Assembly: GCA_003427395.1 (NCBI GenBank)
Contig: BFEA01000195.1
Location: 1,968,977 to 2,032,976, forward strand
From: Chara braunii
Lineage: Eukaryota > Streptophyta > Charophyceae > Charales > Characeae
Length of the DNA stretch: 64,000 nt
Direction of reading: 5' to 3'
The notes beneath the pieces are model-generated. The model was not told where the DNA came from and searched no databases. It saw only the letters and a list, made by a program, of their open reading frames with translations. The position numbers were made by a program, and so were the translations under genes. The stretch's first letter is position 1. Each line of letters begins with the position of its first letter. Positions 1 to 11,390 of the stretch are shown here, in pieces.

Positions 1-140
1 GACAGCTCGGCACACTGCAAGGATCGCACCGAAAAATGCATCGCAAGTCCACATATAGATCACACAGATCGAACCCGAAAGTGTGTGCGGGTATGTGTTT
101 GTGCTTGTGTGTGTTTGTGCACACACGCATCTAGCCGTGA

Positions 141-656
141 TCGATCTGCCTGTGAACCATCCGAGCAATCTGCCCATGGACCGAATAAACCAATTAGTCT
201 AAGAAACAATCAACACAACTGCCTATGAACCGATCAACCGATGTGCATTGAGATCGTTCTGTATATGAAACAATCAACAACTCTGCAACCCCGTTCCGAC
301 GCTAAAAAACTGGTAATTTAACCCCGCGTGTGCGTTTGCGCGTGTGTGTGTGAGCTCGAAATTGTGCAACGGATTTTTGTTTATCTCTGCTTATGCGTGC
401 ACAAGCAGAGACAAACAACACTCCATTATGCACTTTCACGCTCACACACACACGCGCAAACACACACTCGGGGGTCGATTACCAGTTTTTTTTTGCGTCG
501 GAACGGGGTTGCATGGTTGTTGATTGTTTCATATACAGAACGATCTCAATGCACAACGGTCCATCGGTTCATAGATAGTTGTGTTGACTGTTTCTTAGAC
601 TGATTGGTTTATTTGGTCCATAGGCAGATTGCTCGGATGGTTCACAGGCAGATTGA
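141..656. repeat. 516-bp imperfect palindrome (fold-back element)
   Basis: The left arm (141-392) is the imperfect reverse complement of the right arm (403-656), around a 10-nt loop at 393-402. The innermost stem pairs 378-392 with 403-417 with one mismatch, and the outer end pairs TCGATCTGCC with GGCAGATTGA. The arms include matching GT/AC-rich stretches. There is no plausible coding frame. The structure is typical of fold-back transposons or a large MITE, but I could not define a target-site duplication. Confidence 0.8.
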
Positions 657-1180
657 TTGTTTGTTCAGTCAATAGAGTGTCCAGCCAAAGGCCGACGGGA
701 ACGGGTGTGCATGTATGTCTGTGTATGCGTCCGTGTGCGCGCCCGCAAGTGAGTAAATACGCGTTGATATTGATTGGGGCACTCGATCCTCCAGCTACAA
801 ACACGTGATCGATCAATATGTTATTGGTCGTCCAATCAGACAATCGGTTGAGCAACACAATACCCTCGGTCGAGATATCGTGTCTATTCGTGTGTATGAG
901 GGCTTAAGCGAGTCCAAACCTAGCGTGGTTAGAAGTTGTCATTGAACTTTATTGAACCTTACTCGTCAAAGATCCGCAGCTGAGTGCCGAAGGCCAGTCC
1001 TAGCAAACATATGCAACCCCGCCTCACCCCCCCCCCCCCCCCCCCCCCCCCCCCTCTCCCCTCCCACGCGCTGTTGTAGTTCGTCGGGATCCCAACTTCA
1101 AACATCTTTAGAGCGGTGTGGAGTCCAATCGCGTAGACAGATGACCCACTTCGCTGCAGACTGTGCTTGAATGCACGAAG
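657..1180. other. Non-coding spacer with 28-nt C tract
   Basis: I see no gene here. A run of 28 C residues (1,027-1,054) is the only distinctive element. Open frames across it give only proline runs and are not credible genes. Confidence 0.6.
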
Positions 1181-1950
1181 TGCGCCGACATCCGAACTTC
1201 ACACATCGGCCTTGATTTTCATGTTTCAAGTCTGCTTTTGTTCGCACTTTGAATATTGGCTAAGATAGGTAACGAAAAAAGTTCGGATGCCAAGGGACTT
1301 TGCGACATACCATCTTTATCTCTTGCAGTTTGTTTCTGTAGTGTGTATAAGAAGGTCGGATGCCGGCGGACTTCACGTTCCATGTGCTCTGGTGTCTGAA
1401 TTTCACATACTGGTATCCGATGAGAAGTGAAAGAAGGGGATGCCTCCGAAGTTGGCAAATTTCGAGTTTCAAGTCCGCTTGTGTTCGAGCTCCACATAGG
1501 TGGGCTTGGTAGGCGACGGAAGTAGTTTGGATGCCGGCGGACCTCGCCATATACGAAGTTTGGATGGCGACAGACTTCCTGTTTCATGTCCTTTGCTGTC
1601 CAAACTTTACATATTGGTTCCGATGGGCATCGAACGAAGTTCGGATCCTGACAGACTTGGCGTTACACGCTCTTAGACTCAAGCAGTCTCCCTTTGTGGC
1701 TTACAAACGAAGTTCGGTTCCCGACAGACTTCGTGTTTCTGTCCGGTTGTCAACAAGAGCAGTCCGGATGATGTCGAACTTGGCTACCATCGACGAATAC
1801 AGTCGTTGCTCTGTGTGGTTTCCGCTTGAAGTTCGGATGTCGGCGCAGTTTATGTTCCAAATCCGCCGGTGTCCAAACTTCGCGTATTTGTGACCGTTGG
1901 CATAGGAAAAAGTTCGGATGTCGACGGACTTGGCGACAGGCGCCTCACCA
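1181..1950. repeat. Cluster of degenerate ~25-bp repeats in both orientations
   Basis: A core close to GAAGTTCGGATGCCGGCGGA followed by CTT recurs about every 60-110 bp, for example near 1,278, 1,352, 1,523, 1,558, 1,640, 1,710, 1,828 and 1,911, with an inverted copy near 1,185. Further inverted copies lie at 2,324 and 2,590. Spacers between cores also share fragments such as CATGTTTCAAGTC. This is an old, diverged repeat array; apparent ORFs across it are by-products. Confidence 0.7.
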
Positions 1951-2038
1951 GCACGACCACACAGACGTGACGTCGAGGTCCTTTAAGTTCCCGCTTTGCA
2001 CAATGCCCATGAGCATGGAAATAAGATGTAGTCCGCCG

Positions 2039-2323
2039 CTACGTAGCACGCGAACGTGTTCGCGCCCCTTCACGTTCAGGCGAACGTGTTCGCACATTCG
2101 TGCGAACAACTTGCGAACATGCTTTGGCGAACATATTTTTTTTCGGTAAAAAAAAAAAAAAAAAAAAAATCGTTTTCGATTTTTAACTCATGATTGGCTA
2201 CGGATTTGAACATGACTCCAAGGCAAAAGTTGCTTGTTCGCGTTCGGAGGGTTTTGGGCGCTTGCTCGCGTTCGGGCGAACATGTTTGCAATCGCCTCTG
2301 AACGCGAACACGGTGCTACGTAG
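2039..2323. mobile_element. CTACGTAG fold-back MITE, copy 1
   Basis: The element begins CTACGTAGCAC and ends GGTGCTACGTAG. It is flanked by GTCCGCCG (2,031-2,038) and GTCCGTCG (2,324-2,331), an 8-bp target-site duplication with one mismatch. Both subterminal regions are packed with GCGAACRTGTTCGC palindromes. A T/A-rich centre is followed by a conserved stretch (GGCTACGGATTTGAACATGA onward). Compared with copies 2 and 3 it lacks about 100 bp after TTGCTTGT. It has no coding capacity, so it is non-autonomous. An 8-bp duplication suits hAT-type mobilisation, but the superfamily is not proven. Confidence 0.8.
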
Positions 2324-2762
2324 GTCCGTCGGCATCAGAACTCGTCAAACTGAACAATGGCCAATGGCTCACCCGCCCGGCAGGCCCCTCCTGCCTGATG
2401 GGATTGTCTTCATGAAATCCCTCTGTCGTCTAAATCGCGGATGTTCTCGCTTACACTCCATTAGTTTCCCTATCGTGATGGTAATCGAACCCCGAAAGGT
2501 CGTCGAACTTTGTGTTGTCACACATCCTTTGCCTCTTTCGATTGTCGGGCTTCTTCCAGCTCGCTACGGGGGAAGTACACTACAAGTTCGTCGACATCCG
2601 AACTTCAAAACCTTCCGGTTTTGCCAAACAGTCGGTGGTTGTCTTTGTGGATCGCCAAAAGCACTCTTAGTGGACCTTGGTGTGAAGTGATGGCCGGACA
2701 GATATGGGGATCCGTCGCTATATGGTTCCCCGTGGTGAGTGTTTTGCGTCCATGTAAATGAT
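2324..2762. other. Repeat-derived spacer
   Basis: This holds two more inverted copies of the degenerate repeat core (2,324-2,340 and 2,588-2,605) and no recognisable gene. Confidence 0.5.
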
Positions 2763-3280
2763 GGTTGGTGGGCCTTCTTATTGGATCGGGATCTTTTTTT
2801 AGCAGAGTTTCGCACTCCACAAACATAACACCCCTCCGGATCCCGTAGGTTATCAGTTGTTCAGGCAGTCTTTCGGGATGCTCAATCGTAACAGGGGTTA
2901 GGTTGGTGGACCTCCTTGTTGGATCTGGATCTGTTTCGAGCAGAGTTTCGCACTCCACGAACAGAGCACCCCACCGGATCCTGCAGGTTATCATTTGTTC
3001 GAGCAGTCTTTCGGGATTCTCAATCGCAACTCGGGTCAGGTTGGTGAGCCTTCTTGTTGGATCTGGATCTGTTTTGAGCAGAGTTTCACACTCCAAACAG
3101 AACACCCCTCCGGATCCCGCAGGTTGTAAGTTGTTCGGCCAGTCTTTCGGGATGCTCAATCGTAACTAGGGTCAGGTCCGCGGGCCTTCTTGTTGGATCC
3201 AAGTCTGTTTTCAGCAGAGTTTCGCACTTCACAAACAGGACTCCCCCTCGGATCCTGCAGGATATCAGTTGTTCGGGTAG
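2763..3280. repeat. Tandem array, ~138-bp unit, about 3.7 copies
   Basis: Units start at about 2,763, 2,901, 3,039 and 3,174, each with GGTTGGTG(G/A), then TTGGATCTGGATCTGTTT, AGCAGAGTTTCGCACTCCA, CCGGATCC and AGTCTTTCGGGATGCTCAA. Spacing is 138, 138 and about 135 bp. Units differ by scattered substitutions and small indels. Open frames in it reflect the repeat and are not genes. Confidence 0.85.
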
Positions 3281-3359
3281 AACATGTTATTCGTTAAAAT
3301 AAGACATTATATTGTGTCCTCTTTCTAACGAATTCATTTTCGAATGCAACCTAAGCAAC

Positions 3360-4190
3360 GTAGGCATGCCCATCCACTCGCCTATCCACTCGCCCATCCA
3401 CTCACCCATCCACTCGCCCTATATGCAAAAGTATGATGAGATCCAAACTTATTTATAATTGTGATAAGCAAGGTGCCCCCGATATGCGGAAGTGTGCTGA
3501 GATCCATACTTGTTTATAATTGTGATAGGCAATGTGCCCCCGATATGCGGAAGTGTGCTGAGATCCATACTTGTTTATAATTGTGATAAGCAATGTGCCC
3601 CTGATATGCGGAAGTGTGCTGAGATCCATGCTTGTTTATAATTGTGATGAGCAAGGCGCCTTGATGGTATCCTTGTTGGACAAGTTTACTTCGTTTATTC
3701 CTAAGAAATGTAGGCATGTCCATCCTCTCGCCGGAAACGGTTGTATGGATGTTTGGTGAGATTCCGTCTTCTTTAGAAGACTTAGTATAGTGACAGGCAC
3801 GCCCACACACTTGGCCGACATGCGGAAGTGTGTTGAGATTCATACTTGTTATACTTTATAAATTTGATGAGCAAGATGTCATGATCGAATCCATGTTGGA
3901 TAATATATTTTTTCAGGTCGTCCCTAAGTTGTGCAGGCGTGGTCGACCTCTCGCACGGGACGGTTGTTCTGATTTTATGAGAACAGGATTTCTTCAAGAG
4001 ACTTAATGTAATGATAGGCACGCCCATCCACTCGCCCGATATGCGAAAGTGTGTTGAGATCCATATTTGCTTACAATTGTGATAAGCAAGGTGTCCTGAT
4101 TGTATCCTTGTAGGACATGTTTGCTTTGGTTATTTCTAAGTAGCACATACATGTCCATTCTCTCGCCCAATACATTTGTGTCCATTTTTG
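3360..4190. repeat. Composite tandem array: 12-bp, 60-bp and ~220-bp periods
   Basis: A 12-bp CATCCACTCGCC minisatellite (about 3,370-3,420) leads into four units of a 60-bp repeat (about 3,420-3,660). The 60-bp unit contains GATATGCGGAAGTGTGCTGA and TTGTTTATAATTGTGATAAG. It then continues as longer ~214-221-bp units, with the same GAYATGCGRAAGTGTGYTGA block at 3,603, 3,817 and 4,038. The short unit is therefore embedded in a higher-order unit. Confidence 0.8.
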
Positions 4191-4990
4191 GTGAGATCGG
4201 GACAGTAATAAATAAATCAACAGTACCTACTTCTAATCGTTGTACCGGTGGTCAAACTTGACAATACCGCCTTTGTGCACGGGTATGCAATGTGCGCGGC
4301 CTTGCTAATCAAGTTTTAATACTTCTATGGTTCTCACTACTATGTGAGATTCACTTGTCACATCAAGTTTCATGGAAATGCCAAACACTCGGTCAATCAA
4401 ATGCACACCCCAAAATGCATGGCCACACACTCACACCCCTAATCATATGTGCGCTCGTCGTTCCGGCTACTGTGGCTTGGTGGACTGCTAAAAAGTAAAT
4501 GTGCCACCGCATTGAATAACATTTCAGATGTGGCTCACACTACACACAAAAACAAGGTCCAATACCCATGTAAGCTATGCTATCGGATCAAACGTCCGCG
4601 GCCACCTGACCGTCCGCGACAGTTCGATCGAACAACCGGTGGGCCATCCGCCGAGGGCACCACGTCTGATAAAAAAACAATTTAAGGGGGTCACTGGGAT
4701 CGGGACTTAGGCAGCGCATGAGTGAAATGCGGCAAAGGCGCAGTGGAGGGCTAGGCAAGAAGAATTATTGGAGGGTGGTAGAGCCTTCAAAACCGAAAAA
4801 AAATTCCCAATCTTGGTCGTCAGATCTGCAAGATCGACAACTTAGATTGTGTCATTTTCAAATTCGAAAGTTGGGGCCATGACTCCCACGCGCACGTCTT
4901 GGCCCGAGTGCTGCTGGCGGAGTTCGGTGTTGCTGTTGTCGAACTCCGACGTTGTTGAGCATAACCCCAGGTGCCATCGCCTGCCCATGC
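4191..4990. other. Stretch without recognisable gene
   Basis: Only short open frames of biased composition occur. I recognise no protein, RNA or repeat here. Confidence 0.5.
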
Positions 4991-4999
4991 CAAGTGACC

Positions 5000-5588
5000 T
5001 ACCTCCCCTTCGTCGTCCTCCTCCTTGTCCTTCTCCTCATCCTCCTCCTTCCACTTCTCCTCTTCTTTATATTCGTCCTTGTCGTGCTCATCGTCCACCT
5101 ACTCGTCCTCACCCTCTTGAGATCCTCCTCCTCCTCCACAGCTTCTTCTTCCTCCACGTTGTCATAGTACTCTTCCTCGTCCTCCTCCATGACCATGGCC
5201 TCCTTTTCCTACTCCTACTCCTCCTCCATCGCTATGGTCTCCTCCTCCATCGCTGCAGCCTCCAACTCCCCCTTATCCTCCTCCACTTTTTTTCCCCCTC
5301 GTCCTCCCACTCCCTGTTCTCCTCCTTGTCCTCCTACTCCTTGTTCTCCTCCTTGTCCTCATTATCCCTCTCCTCCTCCTCCACCTCCACCCCCATCGCC
5401 GCAGCACTATCGTCATTCCTCGAAGTAGCAGGAACTTCCACTCTCGCCATCGTTGTTCCTTGAAGTAGCAGGCACTTTCACTCTCGCCATCGTTGTTCAC
5501 GTCATCATCTCCCCTTCCCTCCCCCTTCCCCCCCTTCCCCCCCCCTTTCCCCCAATCAATCAATCAATCAATCAACCAATTAATCAAC

Positions 5589-5619
<31 letters not shown>

Positions 5620-7235
5620 ATCAAACAAAGGAAGATCGTGTTAAATCGATTGATTCTATAGGATCTTGATTATTAACTTAAAGATCCTATCAAATCCCTC
5701 TATTCGATGGGATCTTTATTCGTTTGCGTGGTTTGTTTGATAGATTGATTGATTGATTGATTGATCAATTGATTGGAAAAAAAATAAAAAATAAAAAATA
5801 AATGGGGTAACAACGTGGGCAACGATGGCGAGGAGGCGAGGTGCCTGCTGCGACGATGGATGGCAATAAGGCCGCGACGGGGGGGGAGGAAGTGGAGGAG
5901 AAGGAGAAGGATTATGAGGTCGAGGAGGAGAATGAGGAGTCGGAGGGCGAGGAGGAGGAAGAAGAAGAAGTTGAGGAGGATGAGGAGCACGAGGCTGGAG
6001 CGATGGACAACAAGAAAGAGGACAACGACTATGCGGAGGAGGCTACGACGATTGACAAGAGGAGGAGGAGGCCCCGATGATGGACAGGGACGAAGAGGAG
6101 GAGGACTGGGATAACATTTTTTCTTAATCAATATATCAATCAAGTCCAATAACACAAATCAAGATCGTATTGAATCGATTGATTCAATGGGATCTGTATA
6201 ATCGAGATACTTAGTCTATCGAATTAATCTATTGGGTGGGATCTTTATTCATTTATGTGATTTGATAAATTGATTGATTGATCGATTTGTTGATTGTATT
6301 TCTTTTTTCAAAAGGGAAGGTAACCGTTGTGTTAACCATCACATGGTCAGTCAGTTCAGCCCCCTCCCAGTAATCCTCCTTGTCATCCTCCTCACCTATT
6401 CCTCATCGCCTTCCTCCTCCTCCTCCTCCTCCTCCTCGGCATCCTCGTACTCGTTGCCGTCCTCGTCCTATCCAACCTTGTTCATTGCTGCACTATGTCT
6501 ATCCTCCCCCTCCTCCTCCTCCTCTTCTTCTTCTTTCTTGTCTTTTTCCCCCTCCTTCTTGTTGCCCTTTTCATTTGCGTCTGTCGCTGCAGTTGTTCAC
6601 TCATCCTCCCCCGCCTCCTCCTCCTCCTCGTACTCATGATCCCTTTCCTCTTCCTCCACATCCTCCCCCGCTACTTAAGCCCTGTCGTCATCCCTCGCCG
6701 CACCAAAGAGATTCCCTACTTGCCATCGTTGGTGACGTTGCCATCGCCCCTTCGCTCCCCCGATTTTTTCCCCCCCCTAATCTATCAAATAGTATCAATC
6801 AATTAATTAATCAATCAATTAATCAATCAATTAATCAATCAATAATTCAATCAATTAATCAATCAATTAATCAATCAATTAATCAATCAATTAAAATAGA
6901 TTGATTGATTGATTGGTTGGTTGGCCGGTTGGTTGATGGATTGATTCATGAAAAAAATTGCCCTCTCAGTCCTCCTCGTCCTCCTTTTCCTTCTCCATCG
7001 GTGTGACCTCCTCCTCCTCGTTGTTCACCACTGTGGTCGTGTCCTCCTCCTCGATGTCCATTGCCAAGACCCCCTTATTTTCGTCCTCGTCCCCCTTATT
7101 GTCCTTCTCTGCTTATTCTTCTTCTTCCGAGTCCTCCTTGTCCTCCTACTTCTCATTCTCCTCCTCGTACTCATCATCCTTCTCCTCCTCCGCCACATCC
7201 TCCCTCGGTCGGATTGTTTCTCTTTTTCTTTCTTT
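5000..7235. repeat. Alternating pyrimidine and purine blocks joined by AATC/GATT tracts
   Basis: CCT/CTC-rich blocks (about 5,000-5,545, 6,365-6,765, 6,960-7,235) and one GAG/GGA block (about 5,815-6,110) are separated by (AATC)n then (GATT)n tracts. A ~125-bp AT-rich core sits between these tracts at about 5,630-5,755 and again at 6,161-6,285 (both with ATCGATTGATT and GGGATCTTTATTC). The third junction (6,783-6,930) joins AATC to GATT without the core. A 40-bp direct duplication lies at 5,423-5,500. Acidic or proline/serine-rich frames across it are compositional artefacts. Confidence 0.8.
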
Positions 7236-7239
7236 TTTG

Positions 7240-8865
7240 CTTAGAATGGCTCGAAAATGTTTTTGGTGGGTCCCCTAGTGGTACGCAGATCCCCCAAAGT
7301 TTTTTATTTCTTTATTTTTTATGACAAAAGCATTGTTGTCCGGGATTCAGGACAACTCCCCCCCGACCGTCTCGCGGAGACGTATGGGGGAGACGTCTTC
7401 CCATCGAACAACTGTCAGCCTAGCCTGTAAAGGTATTTGTGCTGATAGCTTTTTTCGGACCTTAGTAAGTAACGTCTCTGTCACATTGTGGAATCAAATC
7501 TTATCACGCAGAACACACATTTGTTGACTAGAAAGTAACCAATCCGATCCGTCGGCTCTAGTCGGTTCGAGGCATCTGCCACCTTGCTCTCGTTACAACT
7601 CTCCTTTGCCAGAGCTCTAACCCGGGTCTCTCATATTATGACCTTAGATTTAAGGGATAAAAGTTTTGTACTACATTTTAACATTTGCTTTCAGGTACCA
7701 GTTTGGTAGTCCTCTCTCTTGGTCCTAGACATCGCCAACTTCTCGTTGGGTGTTTACAATCTTAATCTTGACTACGAGCATTTAACTTTCGATGGGGGCC
7801 CTAACCGAGACCTCTCTCATTCACATAGTTGTTTTTGTCAATAGTAGTAACTTGACAAAGATAACCTCAAAATCACATAGTACCCAGCTTGGATTTTAGC
7901 ACATGCGGGTTGGGTCTTTATCTTGGCTCACTGCAGACTGGTTGATCGGACCAAGTCCACGGCCCGTTGCGTTGTTATAGAACGATGGTATCGTTGTTGG
8001 TTGCACAACGATAAACGACTCATCATATTTAGGTATCCAAATGGATCCCGACTTTAGACTTTATATAATCTCTCAAACTTCCACCAAATTAAAATTTTCG
8101 AGATGACTAACCCTTTGCGTTCTAATCATTGGCAAGTCATGGGCGTGTTGTCAAGTTACGCCGGCTAGCAGGCAACATTAGGAGTTGTGTCCCAGTGATG
8201 TAAAGTGTTGGTCCTAAGTTGGGCCTCAATATATTTTCGTCTATTAGCATCACCGTGAATGATTGGTCCTTTTTCACAATAATCAGCCTATGCGGGACTA
8301 GGTTGAGGACAACTTTAATTCAAGACATGTACCAACTAATCCCTTCCCACACTTCCAAATTTCAAGGTCTCCATATATTCACAAGGTTGTGGTCTCTTCA
8401 CTTATATTAGGGTGAAGTACATCACATATCTTAAGAGCATCTCACAAATTCCAAATAATCTTAGTATTTCATATCATTGTTGATAACTTGAACTCTCCTC
8501 ATCAAACTTCAAGCATTCAAGTTATTTTTGTACCACTTAAAAATGTTTAAATAACTTCCCACTCAAGGGAGTTATCACAATATTATCTCAAAACTCACAA
8601 GAGTGACCAACTTTATGTCCTCTATATGTATCATAAGGACCTACACACTTATTTTCATAAATCGCTCAGGATGTTCACAATATTCATCCAAGTCAAATTG
8701 TATTTCTCAATTTTCTATTTCCTATATTTGTGTATTTTTTGTCCCTCTGACAGACTTGCATGGATATAAAGAGGAGACAAACAGTTTCACTTATCATTTA
8801 ATCACAAATCCACAATGGGTTTATAAAACATATCTTTCTCACGAAAGTTACATACTGGTCGAGCC
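7240..8865. other. Long stretch without recognisable gene
   Basis: Moderately AT-rich sequence with no ORF above about 70 codons until the frame running into the next fold-back element. I saw no LTR, tRNA or protein motif. It may be decayed repeat or intergenic DNA. Confidence 0.5.
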
Positions 8866-8870
8866 ACTTA

Positions 8871-9184
8871 ACGTTCGTGCGAACGTGTTTGCGCGTTCGC
8901 ACGAACAGCTCGCGAATATGTTCGGACGAACATATTTTTTTTTCGGTAAAAAAAAAAAGTTATATTTTTTCGGTTTTTTATTCTTAACTCATAATTGTAT
9001 ACGAATTGAAACATGACTGCAAGGCAAAAGTTGCTTGTATTATTATTTTACATAACATTTATTTTTTTTAGAGTTTTCAGAGAACTTCTTTTTATTTTAT
9101 TTTAAATATTTTTTATGTTCGCGTTCGGGGGTTTTTTAGCGCTTGTTCGCGTTTGCCTCCGAACGCGAACACGGTGCTACGTAG
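8871..9184. mobile_element. CTACGTAG fold-back MITE, copy 2 (left end degraded)
   Basis: The right end GAACGCGAACACGGTGCTACG ending at 9,184 matches copy 1. The left side has the same GTTCGTGCGAACGTG palindromes and the TTTTTTTCGGTAAAAAA junction, but the CTACGTAGCAC terminus is not present. It keeps the internal ~100-bp AT-rich segment absent from copy 1 (TACATAACATTTATTT onward). It is non-coding, and no target-site duplication could be set. Confidence 0.7.
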
Positions 9185-10021
9185 GTTGCATGTTTCTAGA
9201 CAAGTCCATATATGTGGGAGTGTGATCGTAAAAATCACACAAGCGTGAAAAAAAAAAAACTCACGCTCATACATGCACTCGAAGTCTGCACAACTGTTTA
9301 ACGACCTTATGAAATTTCATAATTCAAGATTCTGAAGTTTGTTAGCAGAGTTCGAAAATCATTGAAAAGGCATGAACACACTTCAGATCATTTAAGGAGT
9401 TTGAAGTGGTTTGGGGGTTAAATTTTATGTTTTTTTGTTTCGTGTTTTTGTTTTGATTCAATGTTGTTGTGTGTCATTTGAGGTCATTTATGAAGTCTTA
9501 AGTAGGGATACCTGAAACCTTTGAAATGATCTAAAGTGACCGAAGCTTCTGAAAGAGGTTTTAAGTTCCTTTATCCAAGTATCCAACACTCGTGTGAAGC
9601 AACTGAAAATCACTTGAAAGTAGAGGTATTTGTTAACCTTCTTTCAAACCTGCACCTTAAGCAATGTAAAGACCACAACCATGACCGACAGTAACAAAGT
9701 ATTATGACTCAATATTTTTCATCCACAATTATATGACCTTTGTACAACTCGCCAACATACTAAGCAGTGCAAATTAACATACAACCCGTCTAATGAACAC
9801 TGACCAACAAAATGTTATATGGTGTTCAATACATAATGACTATAAAACGAGGGAGGTAACATCTCATCTCGTCGGCTAGTTGATAATTTTCGTTGACCTT
9901 ATCCTTCTATGATACCTTCCATTAGACGAGGAGTGATAAGGGATTCTTTGATGCTTATAAAAGATTGGTCAGGTGTTATTACTTGTTGTGATGGAGTGAA
10001 TAATTATATTCTCGTAATCTG
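9185..10021. other. Stretch without recognisable gene
   Basis: AT-rich with no sizeable ORF. A small hairpin (AGCGTGA, A-rich loop, TCACGCT) lies at about 9,242-9,268. Nothing else is identifiable. Confidence 0.5.
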
Positions 10022-10404
10022 GCGAGGCGAACATGTTCGCGCCCCTTCGTAGCATGGCGAACATGTTCGCGCCCCTTCATGTTTGCGCGAACTTGTTCGG
10101 GCGAACAGCTCGCGAACCTGTTCGGGCGAACATTTGTTTTTTTGGTAAAAAAATCAAAATAAAAAAAATCGGTTTTTGATTTTTTACTCGTGATCGGCTA
10201 CGAATTTGAATATGACTCCAAGGCAAAAGTTGCTTGTATTGTCATTTTACATAACATATATTGTTTTCAGATTTTTCTGAGAAATTGTTTTTTTTTATAT
10301 ACATATATTTTTTTATGTTCGTGTTCAGAGAGTTTTGGGCGCTTGTTCTCGTTCGGGCGAACACGTTCGCGTTCGCCTCCGAACGCGAACACGGTGCTAC
10401 GTAG
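10022..10404. mobile_element. CTACGTAG fold-back MITE, copy 3 (longest)
   Basis: It ends GAACGCGAACACGGTGCTAC + GTAG at 10,404 like the other copies. The left end carries a duplicated GGCGAACATGTTCGCGCCCC unit (10,026 and about 10,057). It holds the conserved internal GACTCCAAGGCAAAAGTTGC block and the ~100-bp AT-rich insert. No ORF is meaningful. It lies 280 bp upstream of the Myb/SANT-like pseudogene; the adjacency may be chance. Confidence 0.75.
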
Positions 10405-10682
10405 GGCGCTATTAATATTACTTGTCCTTCGTCTTCTTCGATGTTTTGTGCTTGAAGTGTTTCTTCTCCCTCGACACCCCCATCAACTATTATTGCCCTT
10501 AGATAAGAAACATGGACCTCTTGTGTCTTTGTTTTTGTAGGCGTAGAGCTTCGTACCTTAATAGGAGTCTCCTACTCCTCTCCTAGTGTTGATTCATCCA
10601 ACGCAATCTCGTGTTGCCCTTGTACTAGCAGATCGGCATTGAACATCCCATATGGCTAACAATCAGCCTCCACAACCATAGG

Positions 10683-11390
10683 TTGCCATACATGTTCATA
10701 ACTACCACCTATATTGACAGGTGCACATATAGGGAAGGCAGTCCCTCCACATGTATCTCGCCATATATCACGAACGACTGCATGAAGAAGTGGGACAATC
10801 TCTTCGAAAACTACATGAAGATACAGAGGTTTCAGAATGCGAGCAACCAGCCAAATTTCTTTAGGCTATCGAATGAAGAAAGGAAGGAGCACAACTTCAA
10901 GTTCCGGATGGAGGGGGTGCTGTACAACGAGATCCACGCAGGCATGGTGGTCAACCACACCATTTTCCTTCCCAACGTCGCCGACACCGGAAGTCCGGAT
11001 GGGGTGCAACTGCCCAGGCGAGGAGCGGGTGGTGGGGAGTCTGTTGGTAGTGAGGCCGGTGGTGAAGGCTTCCCTAAAGAACGTTCTTCTGCAAGGGACT
11101 CCGACAACAATGCAGGCAGTGGGGCTGGAGGCGGGAAGCGGAAGAATGCGCGTCAACAGGCGTTGGAGTTGATCGCTGATGTCATGGACCGCCATGGCTA
11201 ACTGATGTCGTCGACGATCGAATCGTCTAGCAAGCGGCAATGCAGCATATTCACGAGGCAATTCGACATACTTGAGCAGGAAGTTGCAGTCCAAAAAGCG
11301 CACTATGCGGCGTCCGATGAGACACAGAGGATGATGTGCCACTCGCTTATGGAGATCGTTGCCGCCATCCGTGGTTGGTCGCCGATGTAG
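10683..11390 (+). pseudogene. Myb/SANT-like protein, 5'-truncated, one in-frame stop
   Basis: The frame from 10,683 encodes a trihelix/Myb-SANT-like remnant. It shows KKWDNLFENYMKIQRFQ, then SNEERKEHNFKFRMEGVLYN, then IFLPNVADTG, the layout of Myb/SANT-like proteins that partner plant Harbinger transposases. A Gly/Ser-rich linker and a basic patch (GGGKRKNARQQ) follow. TAA at 11,199-11,201 interrupts the frame; from 11,205 the same frame continues with a coiled-coil-like tail (TRQFDILEQEVAVQKAHY) and stops at 11,390. The N-terminal helix that should precede the tryptophan motif is weak or missing, so the 5' part is probably lost. It may once have bound transposon ends for the transposase family seen at 18-19 kb. 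Function is inferred from family resemblance only. Confidence 0.65.

Noticed and set aside
3360-4190. CRISPR-like regular repeats
   Set aside because: The 60-bp units are contiguous tandem repeats without unique spacers, in a eukaryotic context.
4820-7324. Many long frames rich in Glu/Asp or Pro/Ser/Leu
   Set aside because: They come from purine/pyrimidine-rich repeats open in several frames on both strands; composition is repetitive and no family is visible.
10866-11342. Minus-strand 158-codon frame
   Set aside because: It lies opposite the Myb/SANT-like reading, which has recognisable motifs; this is its shadow.
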